DNA of 64,000 nt from CAYQNU01 sp964419055 (GTDB lineage Bacteria > Bacteroidota > Bacteroidia > Flavobacteriales_D > Parvicellaceae): the NCBI GenBank assembly GCA_964419055.1, contig CAYQNU010000019.1:14807-78806 (forward strand), in the 5' to 3' direction. The stretch's first letter is position 1; each line of letters begins with the position of its first letter. Both the position numbers and the translations under genes were made by a program. Shown here one piece after another: positions 9,138 through 18,755 of the stretch. A model generated the notes under the pieces. That model was not told the origin of the DNA. It searched no databases and worked only from the letters and a program-made list of their open reading frames with translations.

Positions 9138-9170
9138 AAAAAAGGTGACCCGAATTGAGTCACCTTTTTC
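9138..9170. terminator. bidirectional rho-independent terminator
   Basis: GGTGAC (9144-9149) pairs with GTCACC (9159-9164) around a 9-base loop, extended by A and T runs on the two sides. It sits between converging genes (ending at 9088 on + and 9188 on -), so it can serve both. Confidence 0.85.
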
Positions 9171-9187
9171 TTTTGAATTATTATTAT

Positions 9188-11461
9188 TTAAGCATTTCGA
9201 GCAGCTTCTTCAGCAATTAAATTCAAAGCACTTCCTGCTTTAAACCATCCAATTTGTTGTTCGTTGTAGGTATGATTACAAACAATCATATCTTTCGAAC
9301 CATCAGCGTGCACAAATTCGAGCGTTAATGGTTTTCCTGGTTTAAAATCTACCAAATCTATAAAATTAATGGTATCATTTTCTTGAATTTTGTCGTAGTC
9401 CGCTTCATTAGCAAATGTCAACCCTAACATTCCTTGTTTTTTAAGGTTTGTTTCGTGAATACGTGCAAATGATTTAACTAAAACTGCGCTTACACCAAGA
9501 TGACGTGGTTCCATAGCAGCGTGCTCTCTTGAAGAACCTTCACCATAGTTATGATCTCCCACTACAATAGAAGGAATTCCTGCTGCTTTATATTTACGTT
9601 GAACGGCTGGTACTTCACCATAAGAACCGTCAATTTGATTCTTAACTTTATTCATTTCGCCACCAAAAGCATTCACTGCTCCGATCAACATATTGTTAGA
9701 AATGTTGTCTAAGTGACCTCTGTATCTTAACCATGGACCTGCCATAGAAATATGATCTGTTGTACATTTACCTTGAGCTTTAATTAATAATTTAGCTCCT
9801 GTAATATTTTTACCATTCCAAGGTAAAAATGGATCTAATAATTGCAAACGATCAGAAGTAGGACTCACAGCCACTTGAACTTTACTTCCATCTTCAGCAG
9901 GTGCTATGTAGCCATTATCTTCAACACTAAACCCTCTTGGAGGTAATTCTGACCCTGTTGGAGGATCTAATTTCACTTGCTCACCCTTATTATTGGTCAA
10001 GGTGTCTGTAATTGGATTAAAAGATAAATCACCAGCTATTGCCAATGCAGCTACCATTTCAGGTGAAGTTACAAAGGCATGTGTGTTTGGATTACCATCT
10101 GCTCTTTTAGAGAAATTACGGTTGAAGGAGTGAACAATGGTATTTTTTTCTCCTTTATCAGCACCTGTTCTGTCCCATTGACCAATACAAGGTCCACAAG
10201 CATTTGTAAATATGGTGGCATTTAATTGTTCGAAAATACCTAATAAACCATCTCTTTCTGCTGTAAATCTTACTTGTTCAGAACCTGGATTGATTCCAAA
10301 TTCAGCTTTGGTCACTAAACCTTTTTCTACGGCTTGCTTAGCAATTGATGCGGCACGAGCCAAATCTTCATAAGATGAATTTGTACAAGAACCTATTAAT
10401 CCCCATTCTACTTTTAAAGGCCATCCGTTTTCCGAAGCTTTTGCTTTCATTTCTGCAACGGGAGTTGCCAAATCAGGAGTAAAAGGACCGTTCACATGAG
10501 GAGTAAGCGTATTCAAATCAATTTCAATAACTTGGTCGAAGTATAATGAAGGATTAGCGTATACTTCTGGATCTCCTGTTAAATGTTCTTTAATTTGGTT
10601 GGCAGCATCAGCTACGTCATTTCTATCGGTAGAACGTAAATAACGCTCCATAGATTCATCATAACCAAAAGTTGAAGTCGTAGCTCCAATTTCAGCACCC
10701 ATGTTAGCTATAGTACCTTTTCCTGTACAAGACAAAGCTATGGCTCCGTCTCCAAAATATTCAACAATTGCTCCAGTTCCCCCTTTAACAGTTAATATAC
10801 CGGCAACTTTCAAAATTACATCTTTAGCAGAAGTCCAACCATTTAATTTACCGGTTAACTTTACACCAATAAGTTTTGGGAATTTTAATTCCCAAGCCAT
10901 ACCGGCCATTACATCTACAGCATCCGCTCCTCCAACACCAATAGCCAACATCCCTAATCCTCCAGCGTTTACTGTATGTGAATCCGTTCCTATCATCATA
11001 CCGCCTGGAAAAGCATAATTTTCTAATACTACTTGGTGAATAATCCCAGCACCTGGTTTCCAAAATCCAATACCGTATTTGTTAGACACCGATTGAAGAA
11101 AATTAAAAACCTCATTGTTCTTATTCAACCCTTCTTGTAAATCTTTACTTGCACCTACTCTAGCTTGAATTAAGTGATCTAAGTGAACGGTTGATGGAAC
11201 GGCAACTGTTTTTCTACCCGCTTGCATAAATTGCAACAACGCCATCTGTGCAGTGGCATCTTGCATAGCTACTCTGTCTGGAGCAAAATCTACATATGAT
11301 TTTCCTCTTTCAAAGGCGGTAGTAGCTGATCCATCCCATAAATGGGTGTAAAGAATTTTCTCAGAAAGCGTCAATGGTTTACCTACAACTTTTCTCGCAG
11401 CAGCAATTCTCTCTGGGAATTTAGCATAAACTGCTTTAATCATTTCAATGTCAAAAGCCAT
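9188..11461 (-). CDS. acnA: aconitate hydratase, mitochondrial type
   Basis: A 757-residue aconitase of the TCA cycle (citrate to isocitrate). [4Fe-4S] ligands are visible in GSCTNSSYEDL and NACGPCIGQW. Substrate-binding blocks include GTDSHTVNAGGLGMLAIGVGG, TSPEMVAALAIAGDL and GEGSSREHAAMEPRHLG. The start motif (MAFDIEMIKAVY) and overall length match the mitochondrial-type enzymes common in Bacteroidota rather than the roughly 900-residue AcnA of enterobacteria. It stands alone on the minus strand, bounded by terminators on both sides. A short dyad lies 25-40 bases before the start (11486-11501). Confidence 0.96.
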   Translation of the reverse strand: MAFDIEMIKAVYAKFPERIAAARKVVGKPLTLSEKILYTHLWDGSATTAFERGKSYVDFAPDRVAMQDATAQMALLQFMQAGRKTVAVPSTVHLDHLIQARVGASKDLQEGLNKNNEVFNFLQSVSNKYGIGFWKPGAGIIHQVVLENYAFPGGMMIGTDSHTVNAGGLGMLAIGVGGADAVDVMAGMAWELKFPKLIGVKLTGKLNGWTSAKDVILKVAGILTVKGGTGAIVEYFGDGAIALSCTGKGTIANMGAEIGATTSTFGYDESMERYLRSTDRNDVADAANQIKEHLTGDPEVYANPSLYFDQVIEIDLNTLTPHVNGPFTPDLATPVAEMKAKASENGWPLKVEWGLIGSCTNSSYEDLARAASIAKQAVEKGLVTKAEFGINPGSEQVRFTAERDGLLGIFEQLNATIFTNACGPCIGQWDRTGADKGEKNTIVHSFNRNFSKRADGNPNTHAFVTSPEMVAALAIAGDLSFNPITDTLTNNKGEQVKLDPPTGSELPPRGFSVEDNGYIAPAEDGSKVQVAVSPTSDRLQLLDPFLPWNGKNITGAKLLIKAQGKCTTDHISMAGPWLRYRGHLDNISNNMLIGAVNAFGGEMNKVKNQIDGSYGEVPAVQRKYKAAGIPSIVVGDHNYGEGSSREHAAMEPRHLGVSAVLVKSFARIHETNLKKQGMLGLTFANEADYDKIQENDTINFIDLVDFKPGKPLTLEFVHADGSKDMIVCNHTYNEQQIGWFKAGSALNLIAEEAARNA

Positions 11462-11485
11462 AATCTATTAATTTTATTTGTTTTT

Positions 11486-11501
11486 GATAGTGACTACTAT
11501 C
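11486..11501. promoter_or_regulatory. dyad upstream of the aconitase gene
   Basis: GATAGT-gact-ACTATC, six-base perfect arms, 25 bases before the aconitase start codon. It could be an operator or a leader hairpin. Confidence 0.35.
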
Positions 11502-11713
11502 GTTTAATGTTGAATTTGTATTCGAGATGCGAATTTAATATTCAAATTGGAGATTTTTACATCCTAAGCTATCTATTTTTTTATCTAAAATGATTCTAAA
11601 TAAGAAATGATTAAAAACTTCCACATTTGTATGAATTCATAACCCATTTGCTAAGGTAGAGTATATCCTGAAGATCTATTAACCCGACCCTATGATTATA
11701 GGTTCAGGTGAAA

Positions 11714-11750
11714 ACAAAAAAAGGATAACTTCATTTGAAATTATCCTTTT
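11714..11750 (-). terminator. terminator downstream of accA
   Basis: AAGGATAA (11721-11728) pairs with TTATCCTT (11741-11748), with an inner TTC-attt-GAA stem across one mismatch. On the minus strand it is followed by a U-run from the A-tract at 11714-11722. Confidence 0.8.
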
Positions 11751-11773
11751 TAATATATTAAATGTGAATCACT

Positions 11774-12730
11774 TTATTGATAAACACCCATATTTCCGAA
11801 CTTCTCAATACGCTCATCAATGCGTTGCTGTGGTGTCAACTCAGCCAATTTGGCCACATGTTTTTTAATCTCCGATTTCAATTTTTTGTACATACCTTCA
11901 GCATCAGCGTGAGCTCCTCCAATGGGCTCTTTAATTACACCGTCCACTAATTTATGTTTGAGCATATCTTTAGCCGTCAATTTTAAAGCTGTTGCAGCAC
12001 GTTCTTTATTTTCCCAATTTCTCCAAAGAATTGAAGAACATGATTCTGGAGAGATTACAGAGTACCAAGTATTTTCTAGCATCAAAACTCTATCTCCTAC
12101 ACCTATTCCTAAAGCTCCTCCAGAAGCACCTTCACCGATAATTACGCAAATTACTGGAACTTTTAAAGTAACCATTTCAAAAAGATTACGTGCAATTGCC
12201 TCACCTTGACCTCTTTCTTCTGCTTCCAATCCAGGAAAAGCACCTGGCGTATCAATTAAACATACTATAGGTTTATCAAATTTTTCAGCCAATTTCATCA
12301 AACGCAATGCCTTTCTATATCCTTCGGGATTGGCCATTCCAAAATTTCTGTAGGTACGCTCTTTTGTATTCCTTCCTTTTTGTTGACCAATGAACATATA
12401 AGTTTGTCCATCGATTGATCCAAATCCTCCAACCATTGCTTTATCGTCTTTTACATGACGATCACCATGCATTTCAATAAAATCTCCTTTTGTCAAGGCT
12501 TGGATGTAATCAAGTGTATATGGTCTATCAGGATGTCTACTTGCTTGAACTCTTTGCCAAGGGGTTAAGTTATCATAAATTTCTTTAGCAGTAGTTTCCC
12601 ATTTTTGTTGCAATTCTTCCAATGCAACGGTCATATCGATTCCGCCTTTTTCAGCAATATCTTTGGTTTTGTTAATTTGCTCAACAATCTCCTCAATCGG
12701 TTTTTCAAACTCTAAATAGGTTGTTACCAT
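11774..12730 (-). CDS. accA: acetyl-CoA carboxylase carboxyltransferase subunit alpha
   Basis: A 318-residue AccA, the usual length. It transfers the carboxyl group from carboxybiotin to acetyl-CoA, the first step of fatty-acid synthesis, with the AccD partner encoded elsewhere. Visible motifs are QASRHPDRPYTLDYI, MHGDRHVKDDKAMVGG, GQQKGRNTKER, IDTPGAFPG and GEGASGGALGIGVGD (199-213), the oxyanion region. It is 50 bases downstream of the ABC transporter gene and could be read from the same transcript. A clear terminator follows. Confidence 0.97.
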   Translation of the reverse strand: MVTTYLEFEKPIEEIVEQINKTKDIAEKGGIDMTVALEELQQKWETTAKEIYDNLTPWQRVQASRHPDRPYTLDYIQALTKGDFIEMHGDRHVKDDKAMVGGFGSIDGQTYMFIGQQKGRNTKERTYRNFGMANPEGYRKALRLMKLAEKFDKPIVCLIDTPGAFPGLEAEERGQGEAIARNLFEMVTLKVPVICVIIGEGASGGALGIGVGDRVLMLENTWYSVISPESCSSILWRNWENKERAATALKLTAKDMLKHKLVDGVIKEPIGGAHADAEGMYKKLKSEIKKHVAKLAELTPQQRIDERIEKFGNMGVYQ

Positions 12731-12780
12731 AATCTCTCTTTTTGTTGTTATCGTTAAACGTTACTGTTACAATATCTTGA

Positions 12781-15700
12781 TTATTTTCCTTTTTTCTTTC
12801 CAAACATACCCGAAACTCGCTCCCCTACTTTTCCTATTCCATCTAAGAATTTTTTAAGTAAGTCTAGGAATAATGTAACGGTCAAGAAAATGGTCATTAA
12901 CCAAATTACTATGGTGTTGGCCCAAAAAGTATCTATATAAATTCCAAAAATCTTTTTTTGCGGTGCATAAAAATGCGCCTTAAAATAATCAAATTGATAA
13001 GGGTCAAGATAAATTGGGGCTTTACGTTGAATTAAATTCTCACCATCTTCATCCGTTAATGTAAACGAATTGGCGTTGGTAACGAAATCTGTCAACGCTT
13101 TATTTTTGTAGGTATTTCTAAAATTCTGTAAATTAAAATCTTTAATTTTCGCCATTAATTTACGAGCCATTTTATGTTGTTTGGCAGTAATTTCTTTACT
13201 TTCTTTTTTTGCATCTAAAACTGCTACAAATTCATCATTTGGCTTATTGTAAGTAGATTGAACACTGTCTCTCATAGCTTCATAAAGCAAATAATCTTTA
13301 CGGTAGGCTGTTTTAGAATTTTGTAAAAATAAATCCACGGCATCATAGGTGGCTTGATCAAATTTAGCTATTTCTAATTTATCCAAAACGTCACATTTTG
13401 CATCCTCATGACCATATTTTAATTCCTTTTCGATTTCGTTTTTAAGAACCGCAAACTTCAAGGCAATTTCTTTTTCCTTTTCTTTCTTAACTATTGGATC
13501 TTGTTCTTGCGTGTATCTCAATACATCTTTCAACTTAGCATCCAAATTGCCATTCCATTCATCTTTTTTCCAATTTGAAAACGACATCTTTTTATCGTAC
13601 TCAAAGAAAATTTTCTCATAATCATTGTCTTTATATTGACAAACCGAAAGTGCTTCATAAGCCCATCTTGATGCCATCACATTTCCGATAGCTGGAACAT
13701 GCGATTTGGCTGCAAATAAAGGATTCAATTTGTCAAATTGAACAATGATACCTGAAAACAATAATTGAGGAATGATTAAAATCGGGATTAATATATAAAT
13801 AACTTTTACGGAGTTGAAACTAGCTGAAATATTCAATCCTAATAGGTTGGCGAAACAAGAAACGGAGAATAATAACAACCAATAATTCATATCCATCCCT
13901 TTGATTTCTAAAATCCAATTTCCAACAAGCGTATAAGCCAACGTTTGGATACCTGAAATTAAGAACATTATGGATATTTTTGAAAACAAATAACTTCCTT
14001 TACTTAGGTTTAGGAATTTTTCTCTTTTCAATATTTTCAAGTTGCCAATTATTTCTTCGGCACTGGTTGTCAAACCAATGAAAAGTGCAACAATAACCGA
14101 GATGAATAAATATTGTGGTAAGTTTTCACTGTAGTAAAATACATATTCATTTTCACCAGAAGCATTCATGGTCATGTACTTCATAAAAAACGCCAAAATC
14201 AAAGCCAATAACGGAGCTTCAAAAAGCGTGATCGCCATGTATTGAGTATTCGTCAATTTGGACAATACATCTCTTTTAAAGAAGATTGATAATTGTTTTA
14301 ATTTATTTGGAATTCTAAATATGCTATCTGGAATCTCTGTAAAATCAATCTTTTTAGTTGTTTGTTTAGTAATATCGTCCAAATAAAATTGATTCCACTC
14401 TTTTGGTGAAACTTTTCGGTTAGGAGTTAAATTACCATACTCATCTACTACTTTAGATTCGATGATGTTAAAAATTTGCTCTGGATTTACGTTACCACAT
14501 GTAATACATTCACTTTCCTCAGAGTTTACGTGTTTCACCAAACGTTTGAAATAGATCACAGCATCTACTGGGTTTCCATTGTAGATTGGATATCCTCCAA
14601 CATCCAAAATCATCAATTTATCAAACATTTTGAAAATGTCAGATGAAGGTTGGTGAATAACCACAAAAATCAATTTACCTTTAAGAGCTAACTCTTTTAA
14701 AAGGTCCATAATGTTTTCAGAATCTCTTGAAGATAATCCACTGGTTGGCTCATCCACAAACATAACTGCAGGTTCACGAATCAACTCCAACGCTATGTTC
14801 AATCGTTTACGTTGTCCTCCACTGATGGTTTTTTCTAATGGACTTCCTACTTTTAAATCCTTAGCCTCATAAAGACCAATAGACTCTAAGGTTTTGATAC
14901 ATAACTTGGCAATTTGTTCATCATTATAATTACCAAAACATAATTTTGAGTTGTAAAAAAGATTTTCAAAAACGGTTAATTCCTCTATTAAAAGGTCGTC
15001 TTGAGGCACAAAACCAATCGCTCCTTCTAATTGACTTTTATCTTTATTTAAATCCAAACCATTTATGGTAATTCTACCTTTTGATGGAGGATAATTTCCA
15101 TTTAATACGTTTAAAAGGGTTGATTTACCAGCTCCAGAACCTCCCATTATACCAATCAGTTTACCTGACTCTTCAATAGAATTGATGTTATGAAGCCCTA
15201 TTTTTCCACCTTTAAAGAAATATTGTACGTTTTCAATATTAAAAACAATTTTCTTGGAAGTCTCATCACTTAAATATTTACCGATTACATCGCTGTAGTA
15301 AATCGGTTGCACTTTGGCGCTTCGTATTGAAGAACCTTGATTAAAGATTTGTACTTTGTCTTGAGCTAAAATTTGACCATTTAGATACAATTGGTGATCA
15401 CCATAATACTTAACAAAATAAGTATTAACGGACTCCACTTGTATTACTCTTAAAAATCCAATTAACGTCTCACTATAAATATGAAAAGATTGTTCAAACG
15501 ATGAAGTTTCATTATTGTCAACAACTAAATAATGTGCATTGTCAATCTTATCGTTTTCATTAGCACTTACAAATTCTTGACATAATTTAAATTCTTCTTT
15601 TGAAATATTGAAGGTATCAGCAACTGTTTCAACAAATTCAAACTCTTGATCAGTAATGATTTCATTAGAATAGATAAACTCCAATATACGAATCAATACA

Positions 15701-16011
15701 ATTACCTTTTGACGTTGTGTCAACTCTTCATTGATCTGCGTACAAATTTTTAGAACTTTTACCGAATTAACCGAAGTTCTTTTTCTTTTGCTATCCGGCT
15801 CTTTAAGTTTACCTTGATGTGTTTCAAGATGACTATCAAACAACTTTAAATACTCTTCAACCAATTCTTGATTCAGCTCTGATTTAAGAAAAGAATCAAC
15901 AATGGTACGCCCACCAGAATCTAGGTTAAACTGACCAGTTTCTTCGTTTACGTCAACTTTTGCAATAATTGCAAAAAGCTGCATTAAGGCTTTGAGTATC
16001 CTTTCGCTCAT
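12781..16011 (-). CDS. ABC transporter, fused ATPase and ABC2-type permease (ABCG-like) with N-terminal TerB-like region
   Basis: A 1076-residue half-transporter in the ABCG order (ATPase before membrane domain). Residues 1-150 are helical and acidic and look TerB-like; residues about 170-260 form a beta-rich segment. The ATPase has GGSGAGKST (290-298), FVPQDD, SGGQRKR (397-403), VMFVDEPTSGL (416-426) and HQPSSD. The CITCGN motif lies between ATPase and membrane parts. About six hydrophobic segments follow from roughly residue 625, with a large soluble loop (about 800-1000) before the last one, which is longer than in eukaryotic ABCG proteins. Substrate unknown. The two secreted-protein genes just upstream may be partners. 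Confidence 0.85.
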   Translation of the reverse strand: MSERILKALMQLFAIIAKVDVNEETGQFNLDSGGRTIVDSFLKSELNQELVEEYLKLFDSHLETHQGKLKEPDSKRKRTSVNSVKVLKICTQINEELTQRQKVIVLIRILEFIYSNEIITDQEFEFVETVADTFNISKEEFKLCQEFVSANENDKIDNAHYLVVDNNETSSFEQSFHIYSETLIGFLRVIQVESVNTYFVKYYGDHQLYLNGQILAQDKVQIFNQGSSIRSAKVQPIYYSDVIGKYLSDETSKKIVFNIENVQYFFKGGKIGLHNINSIEESGKLIGIMGGSGAGKSTLLNVLNGNYPPSKGRITINGLDLNKDKSQLEGAIGFVPQDDLLIEELTVFENLFYNSKLCFGNYNDEQIAKLCIKTLESIGLYEAKDLKVGSPLEKTISGGQRKRLNIALELIREPAVMFVDEPTSGLSSRDSENIMDLLKELALKGKLIFVVIHQPSSDIFKMFDKLMILDVGGYPIYNGNPVDAVIYFKRLVKHVNSEESECITCGNVNPEQIFNIIESKVVDEYGNLTPNRKVSPKEWNQFYLDDITKQTTKKIDFTEIPDSIFRIPNKLKQLSIFFKRDVLSKLTNTQYMAITLFEAPLLALILAFFMKYMTMNASGENEYVFYYSENLPQYLFISVIVALFIGLTTSAEEIIGNLKILKREKFLNLSKGSYLFSKISIMFLISGIQTLAYTLVGNWILEIKGMDMNYWLLLFSVSCFANLLGLNISASFNSVKVIYILIPILIIPQLLFSGIIVQFDKLNPLFAAKSHVPAIGNVMASRWAYEALSVCQYKDNDYEKIFFEYDKKMSFSNWKKDEWNGNLDAKLKDVLRYTQEQDPIVKKEKEKEIALKFAVLKNEIEKELKYGHEDAKCDVLDKLEIAKFDQATYDAVDLFLQNSKTAYRKDYLLYEAMRDSVQSTYNKPNDEFVAVLDAKKESKEITAKQHKMARKLMAKIKDFNLQNFRNTYKNKALTDFVTNANSFTLTDEDGENLIQRKAPIYLDPYQFDYFKAHFYAPQKKIFGIYIDTFWANTIVIWLMTIFLTVTLFLDLLKKFLDGIGKVGERVSGMFGKKKGK

Positions 16012-16058
16012 AGTTTACTTTTTTGAATAATTTGTAAGGGTTATACTTACAAAAGGGG

Positions 16059-16514
16059 TTAGTTAGTTGTTTTCTCGAATCCAATCATCATACGCACACA
16101 TCCAGATAATTTTTTATCTAAATCAAGACGCACTTCAACGGTACATTCAATAGTACTTTCTACTTTAAAATCCCAATATGCACGGTTAGCGTGATCATAA
16201 TTGGTAAATAATAAATTTCTATTTTGATCGTAAATTTCAAATATTACGTAATCTTCTTTGGCACCTGCACTAGTAGCAATTCTGTAGGTAGAATTCCCAT
16301 AAAATGTCATTCCAAATTCCGCAACTTGATCTTCATCCAAAAAAGCTCGGTAAACCTGTCCGTCCGATATAAACGTTCGGTTCATTTCAATATCTGCTGG
16401 AGTTCGCAAGTGACTGTTTGCAATGGCTGCAATGGAGTCACAGGTAATTTGAGCGTTGGTTTTAGAAGTTAGTCCACTAACAACTAATAAAGCGATAATA
16501 ATAATCTTTTTCAT
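16059..16514 (-). CDS. secreted hypothetical protein
   Basis: A 151-residue protein with a standard signal peptide (MKKIIIIALLVVSGLTSKTNAQ). The mature part is beta-rich with three Cys (near residues 25, 124 and 138) and FGMTFYGNSTYRI, resembling a small periplasmic beta-sandwich. Family not recognised. It lies 8 bases after the upstream lipoprotein gene and 47 bases before the ABC transporter gene, so these three are probably one transcript. Confidence 0.75.
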   Translation of the reverse strand: MKKIIIIALLVVSGLTSKTNAQITCDSIAAIANSHLRTPADIEMNRTFISDGQVYRAFLDEDQVAEFGMTFYGNSTYRIATSAGAKEDYVIFEIYDQNRNLLFTNYDHANRAYWDFKVESTIECTVEVRLDLDKKLSGCVRMMIGFEKTTN

Positions 16515-16522
16515 ATTCAGGG

Positions 16523-17425
16523 TTATCCTATAATTTCGTTTCTAATAGCTTTAACTTTATCTACAATTGCAGTCAATTGTGCGGGAGTAATGGTTACCGT
16601 ATGTTTACTTTTAATTGTAGTAACTTTGGCTGCTTCATCGGTAACAGGAGCAATGTATTCGTAGGTATAAGTTACTTGATCGAATAAGGTTAATAAATCT
16701 TCTAATTCAATAGCCAAATCATCATACTCTTCTTTGTCTCTGTATTGTTTCAACATGGCCAAAATGGTTTTTAAAACACTTTTTTGATCGGCAACTCGTT
16801 CAATAATTTCTTTATTATTGGTTTCAATAGCTGCGTTTCCAGCAAAATAAACAGATTCTAACCAACCTCCAATGATAACTAATGAAGCAACATCATTTTT
16901 TTCATTTTCTTTTAAATAATCATCGGCAGTTTTGTACGCTTCAGAAACCAATTCCAACATCTTGTTTTCATCGTTCATTGCGTTGTTGATTTTATCGGCC
17001 AAATCATCATTAAATGCTGATCCCAATCCTAAATCATCTGCTAAGCCCTTTACGACTTTAAGATATTTTGTACTGAAGTTATTGTTCTTGTATATAGAAA
17101 TATATCCTAAATCTGCACCATAAATACCCATATTCAATGCTCTATTGAAAGTGTTGGTGTATTTAGAAACGTTCTCTACGGGGTTTAACATTTCAGCATT
17201 AAATGGAACATTCGACTTTTTAATTAAATCAGCCGTTTGAATAGGTGAAGGAATAACAAATACTTGTCCTCCTATGCTAATGATTCCAGTTTTGTTGGGG
17301 TCGGTAGTATCAGCCTTTTGCTTTTCCTTACCTTTATTATCAGTTGTTGTGTCTCCACAGCCTATTAATGCTGACAAACTTATGCCAGCAATGGCAGTAA
17401 TCAAAACATACTTTTGTTTTTTCAT
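16523..17425 (-). CDS. hypothetical lipoprotein
   Basis: I place the start at 17425, giving a 300-residue lipoprotein whose N-terminus MKKQKYVLITAIAGISLSAL is followed by the lipobox residues IGCG. A longer frame reaches 17551 but its first 42 residues do not look like part of a secreted protein. The mature protein is mostly helical and acidic (NLGIYGADLGYISIYK-like region near residue 100, repeated D/E/K stretches) with no recognised family. Similar lipoproteins occur in Bacteroidota beside ABC or secretion genes. Probably in an operon with the 16059 and 12781 genes. Confidence 0.75.
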   Translation of the reverse strand: MKKQKYVLITAIAGISLSALIGCGDTTTDNKGKEKQKADTTDPNKTGIISIGGQVFVIPSPIQTADLIKKSNVPFNAEMLNPVENVSKYTNTFNRALNMGIYGADLGYISIYKNNNFSTKYLKVVKGLADDLGLGSAFNDDLADKINNAMNDENKMLELVSEAYKTADDYLKENEKNDVASLVIIGGWLESVYFAGNAAIETNNKEIIERVADQKSVLKTILAMLKQYRDKEEYDDLAIELEDLLTLFDQVTYTYEYIAPVTDEAAKVTTIKSKHTVTITPAQLTAIVDKVKAIRNEIIG

Positions 17426-17610
17426 CGCTATGTATTTACAGTTCAAGGTTAAATTAGGCTCAAAGAAAGCAATAAACCTAGAAATGTCCAAATCATTTTC
17501 AAAAGAATTATAAGATTTTTTTAACTTTTTTGTGTTATTTTTAGGAAACACTTGCTATAATTTGGCTAAACACGTGCCTTTGTTGGGAAAATTAATTGTA
17601 CACATTATCT

Positions 17611-18660
17611 TTATAAATAATCTGGACAAATGCGATGCATCACTCGTTTAAAAGGTGTTTTATTAATAATGTATTGGAGCGCTATTTCAAAACTTCCTCT
17701 GTAATTACTGGCCGGAGTAAGAGTAGAAATATTCACATCATAGCTCAATCCAATTTTCCATTGATCATAATCAAATCCTACTGAAATATAGGTTGCATCT
17801 CTGTTTCTATAAAAAACACCTCCCCAAACAGCTCGATAGATACCTGCAAAATCTACAAGGGTATACCGAACATTCCCTCCAATATTGAATGAAGTAAAAG
17901 TGCCTTGGCGCATCAAAAGTAAAGCAGGAATTGCGGCAAATTTTTCATTAATTTTCCAATCCAAACTGGCATTTAAATTTACCCGCATATCCAAACGGAT
18001 GGTTTGATCATCGTAAAAACTTTGTTTATTTCGAGCAAGATTAAAAAAAGAAACTCCAACCCTTAATTCGTTTTCATCTTTGAATGATTGACTGTACAAA
18101 ATACCTGAATTCAAATTTAAATACGTACGACTATCTCTTGTAAAACTTTCTTGATTACTAGCTGAAGAAACATATTGATATCCATTGTATTGCGCATCAA
18201 ACCTAAGATCGTCATAGGCCAAATTTCTATTTGTAAAACCCGTTTGTAAAGCAAAGGTTAGTTTTTTCAACGAGTCGGACTTCAATTTATAATGATAAGC
18301 ATTGCTCCAATTCAATTGAAACGTATTGAAACGACTATCACCTGCTCTATCTTGATTGATTTGTATTCCTGATGATAAAAATTTCTTTTTTAAAAAATTC
18401 TTCATATCCGCACTAGCCGAAAAAGTAGAATAAGGTACAGTTACCGAACGCCATTGATTTCTATGATTGGCATTAAATCGATAATCTCCAACAAAATCTC
18501 CCGTTCCACCTGGATTCAAATTTAGAGGTGACATTTCAAATATAGAGAAATGTATATCTTGACCGAAGCTGTTGCTTGAAAAAATGGCCAAAAAAAAGAC
18601 AATAGAGCCAAAAGCTTTTCTCAACACTATTTGAATTCTATTTTGCCAACTTAATTTCAT
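17611..18660 (-). CDS. PorP/SprF family type IX secretion system membrane protein
   Basis: A protein of about 349 residues that begins as the PorP/SprF family does: after the signal peptide, QDIHFSIFEMSPLNLNPGGTG followed by YRFNANHRNQWRSV. The remainder is an outer-membrane beta-barrel (alternating aromatic strands, e.g. YISVGFDYDQWKIGLSYD). SprF-like proteins accompany T9SS cargo or gliding adhesins and anchor them at the surface. No adhesin gene adjoins it here. The start at 18660 (MKLSWQNRIQ) is preferred to 18678, because a TAnnTTTG-like box at 18666-18673 overlaps the extension. Confidence 0.88.
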   Translation of the reverse strand: MKLSWQNRIQIVLRKAFGSIVFFLAIFSSNSFGQDIHFSIFEMSPLNLNPGGTGDFVGDYRFNANHRNQWRSVTVPYSTFSASADMKNFLKKKFLSSGIQINQDRAGDSRFNTFQLNWSNAYHYKLKSDSLKKLTFALQTGFTNRNLAYDDLRFDAQYNGYQYVSSASNQESFTRDSRTYLNLNSGILYSQSFKDENELRVGVSFFNLARNKQSFYDDQTIRLDMRVNLNASLDWKINEKFAAIPALLLMRQGTFTSFNIGGNVRYTLVDFAGIYRAVWGGVFYRNRDATYISVGFDYDQWKIGLSYDVNISTLTPASNYRGSFEIALQYIINKTPFKRVMHRICPDYL

Positions 18661-18755
18661 CACCACAAATATAAACAAATTGTAATGTAATTGGTTGGTC
18701 AGTCAAATTTTATCTTAAAAATTAAACAGGACTAATCGTAAGCTGTCGAATCAAA

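Larger units (their letters stand above)
11462..11773. other. intergenic region between accA and the aconitase gene
   Basis: 312 bases without a credible gene. It holds the accA terminator hairpin (11714-11750), a compound inverted repeat at 11667-11708 (CCTGAA/TTCAGG enclosing CCTAT-gatt-ATAGG) of unknown role, and the 6-4-6 dyad before the aconitase gene. No convincing TAnnTTTG promoter was found for the aconitase gene. Confidence 0.6.

Noticed and set aside
10701..11018. open frame opposite the aconitase gene
   Set aside because: It is antisense shadow of a strongly conserved coding sequence.
17426..17551. longer start for the lipoprotein at 16523
   Set aside because: The extra 42 residues precede a normal lipoprotein signal peptide beginning MKKQKYVL.
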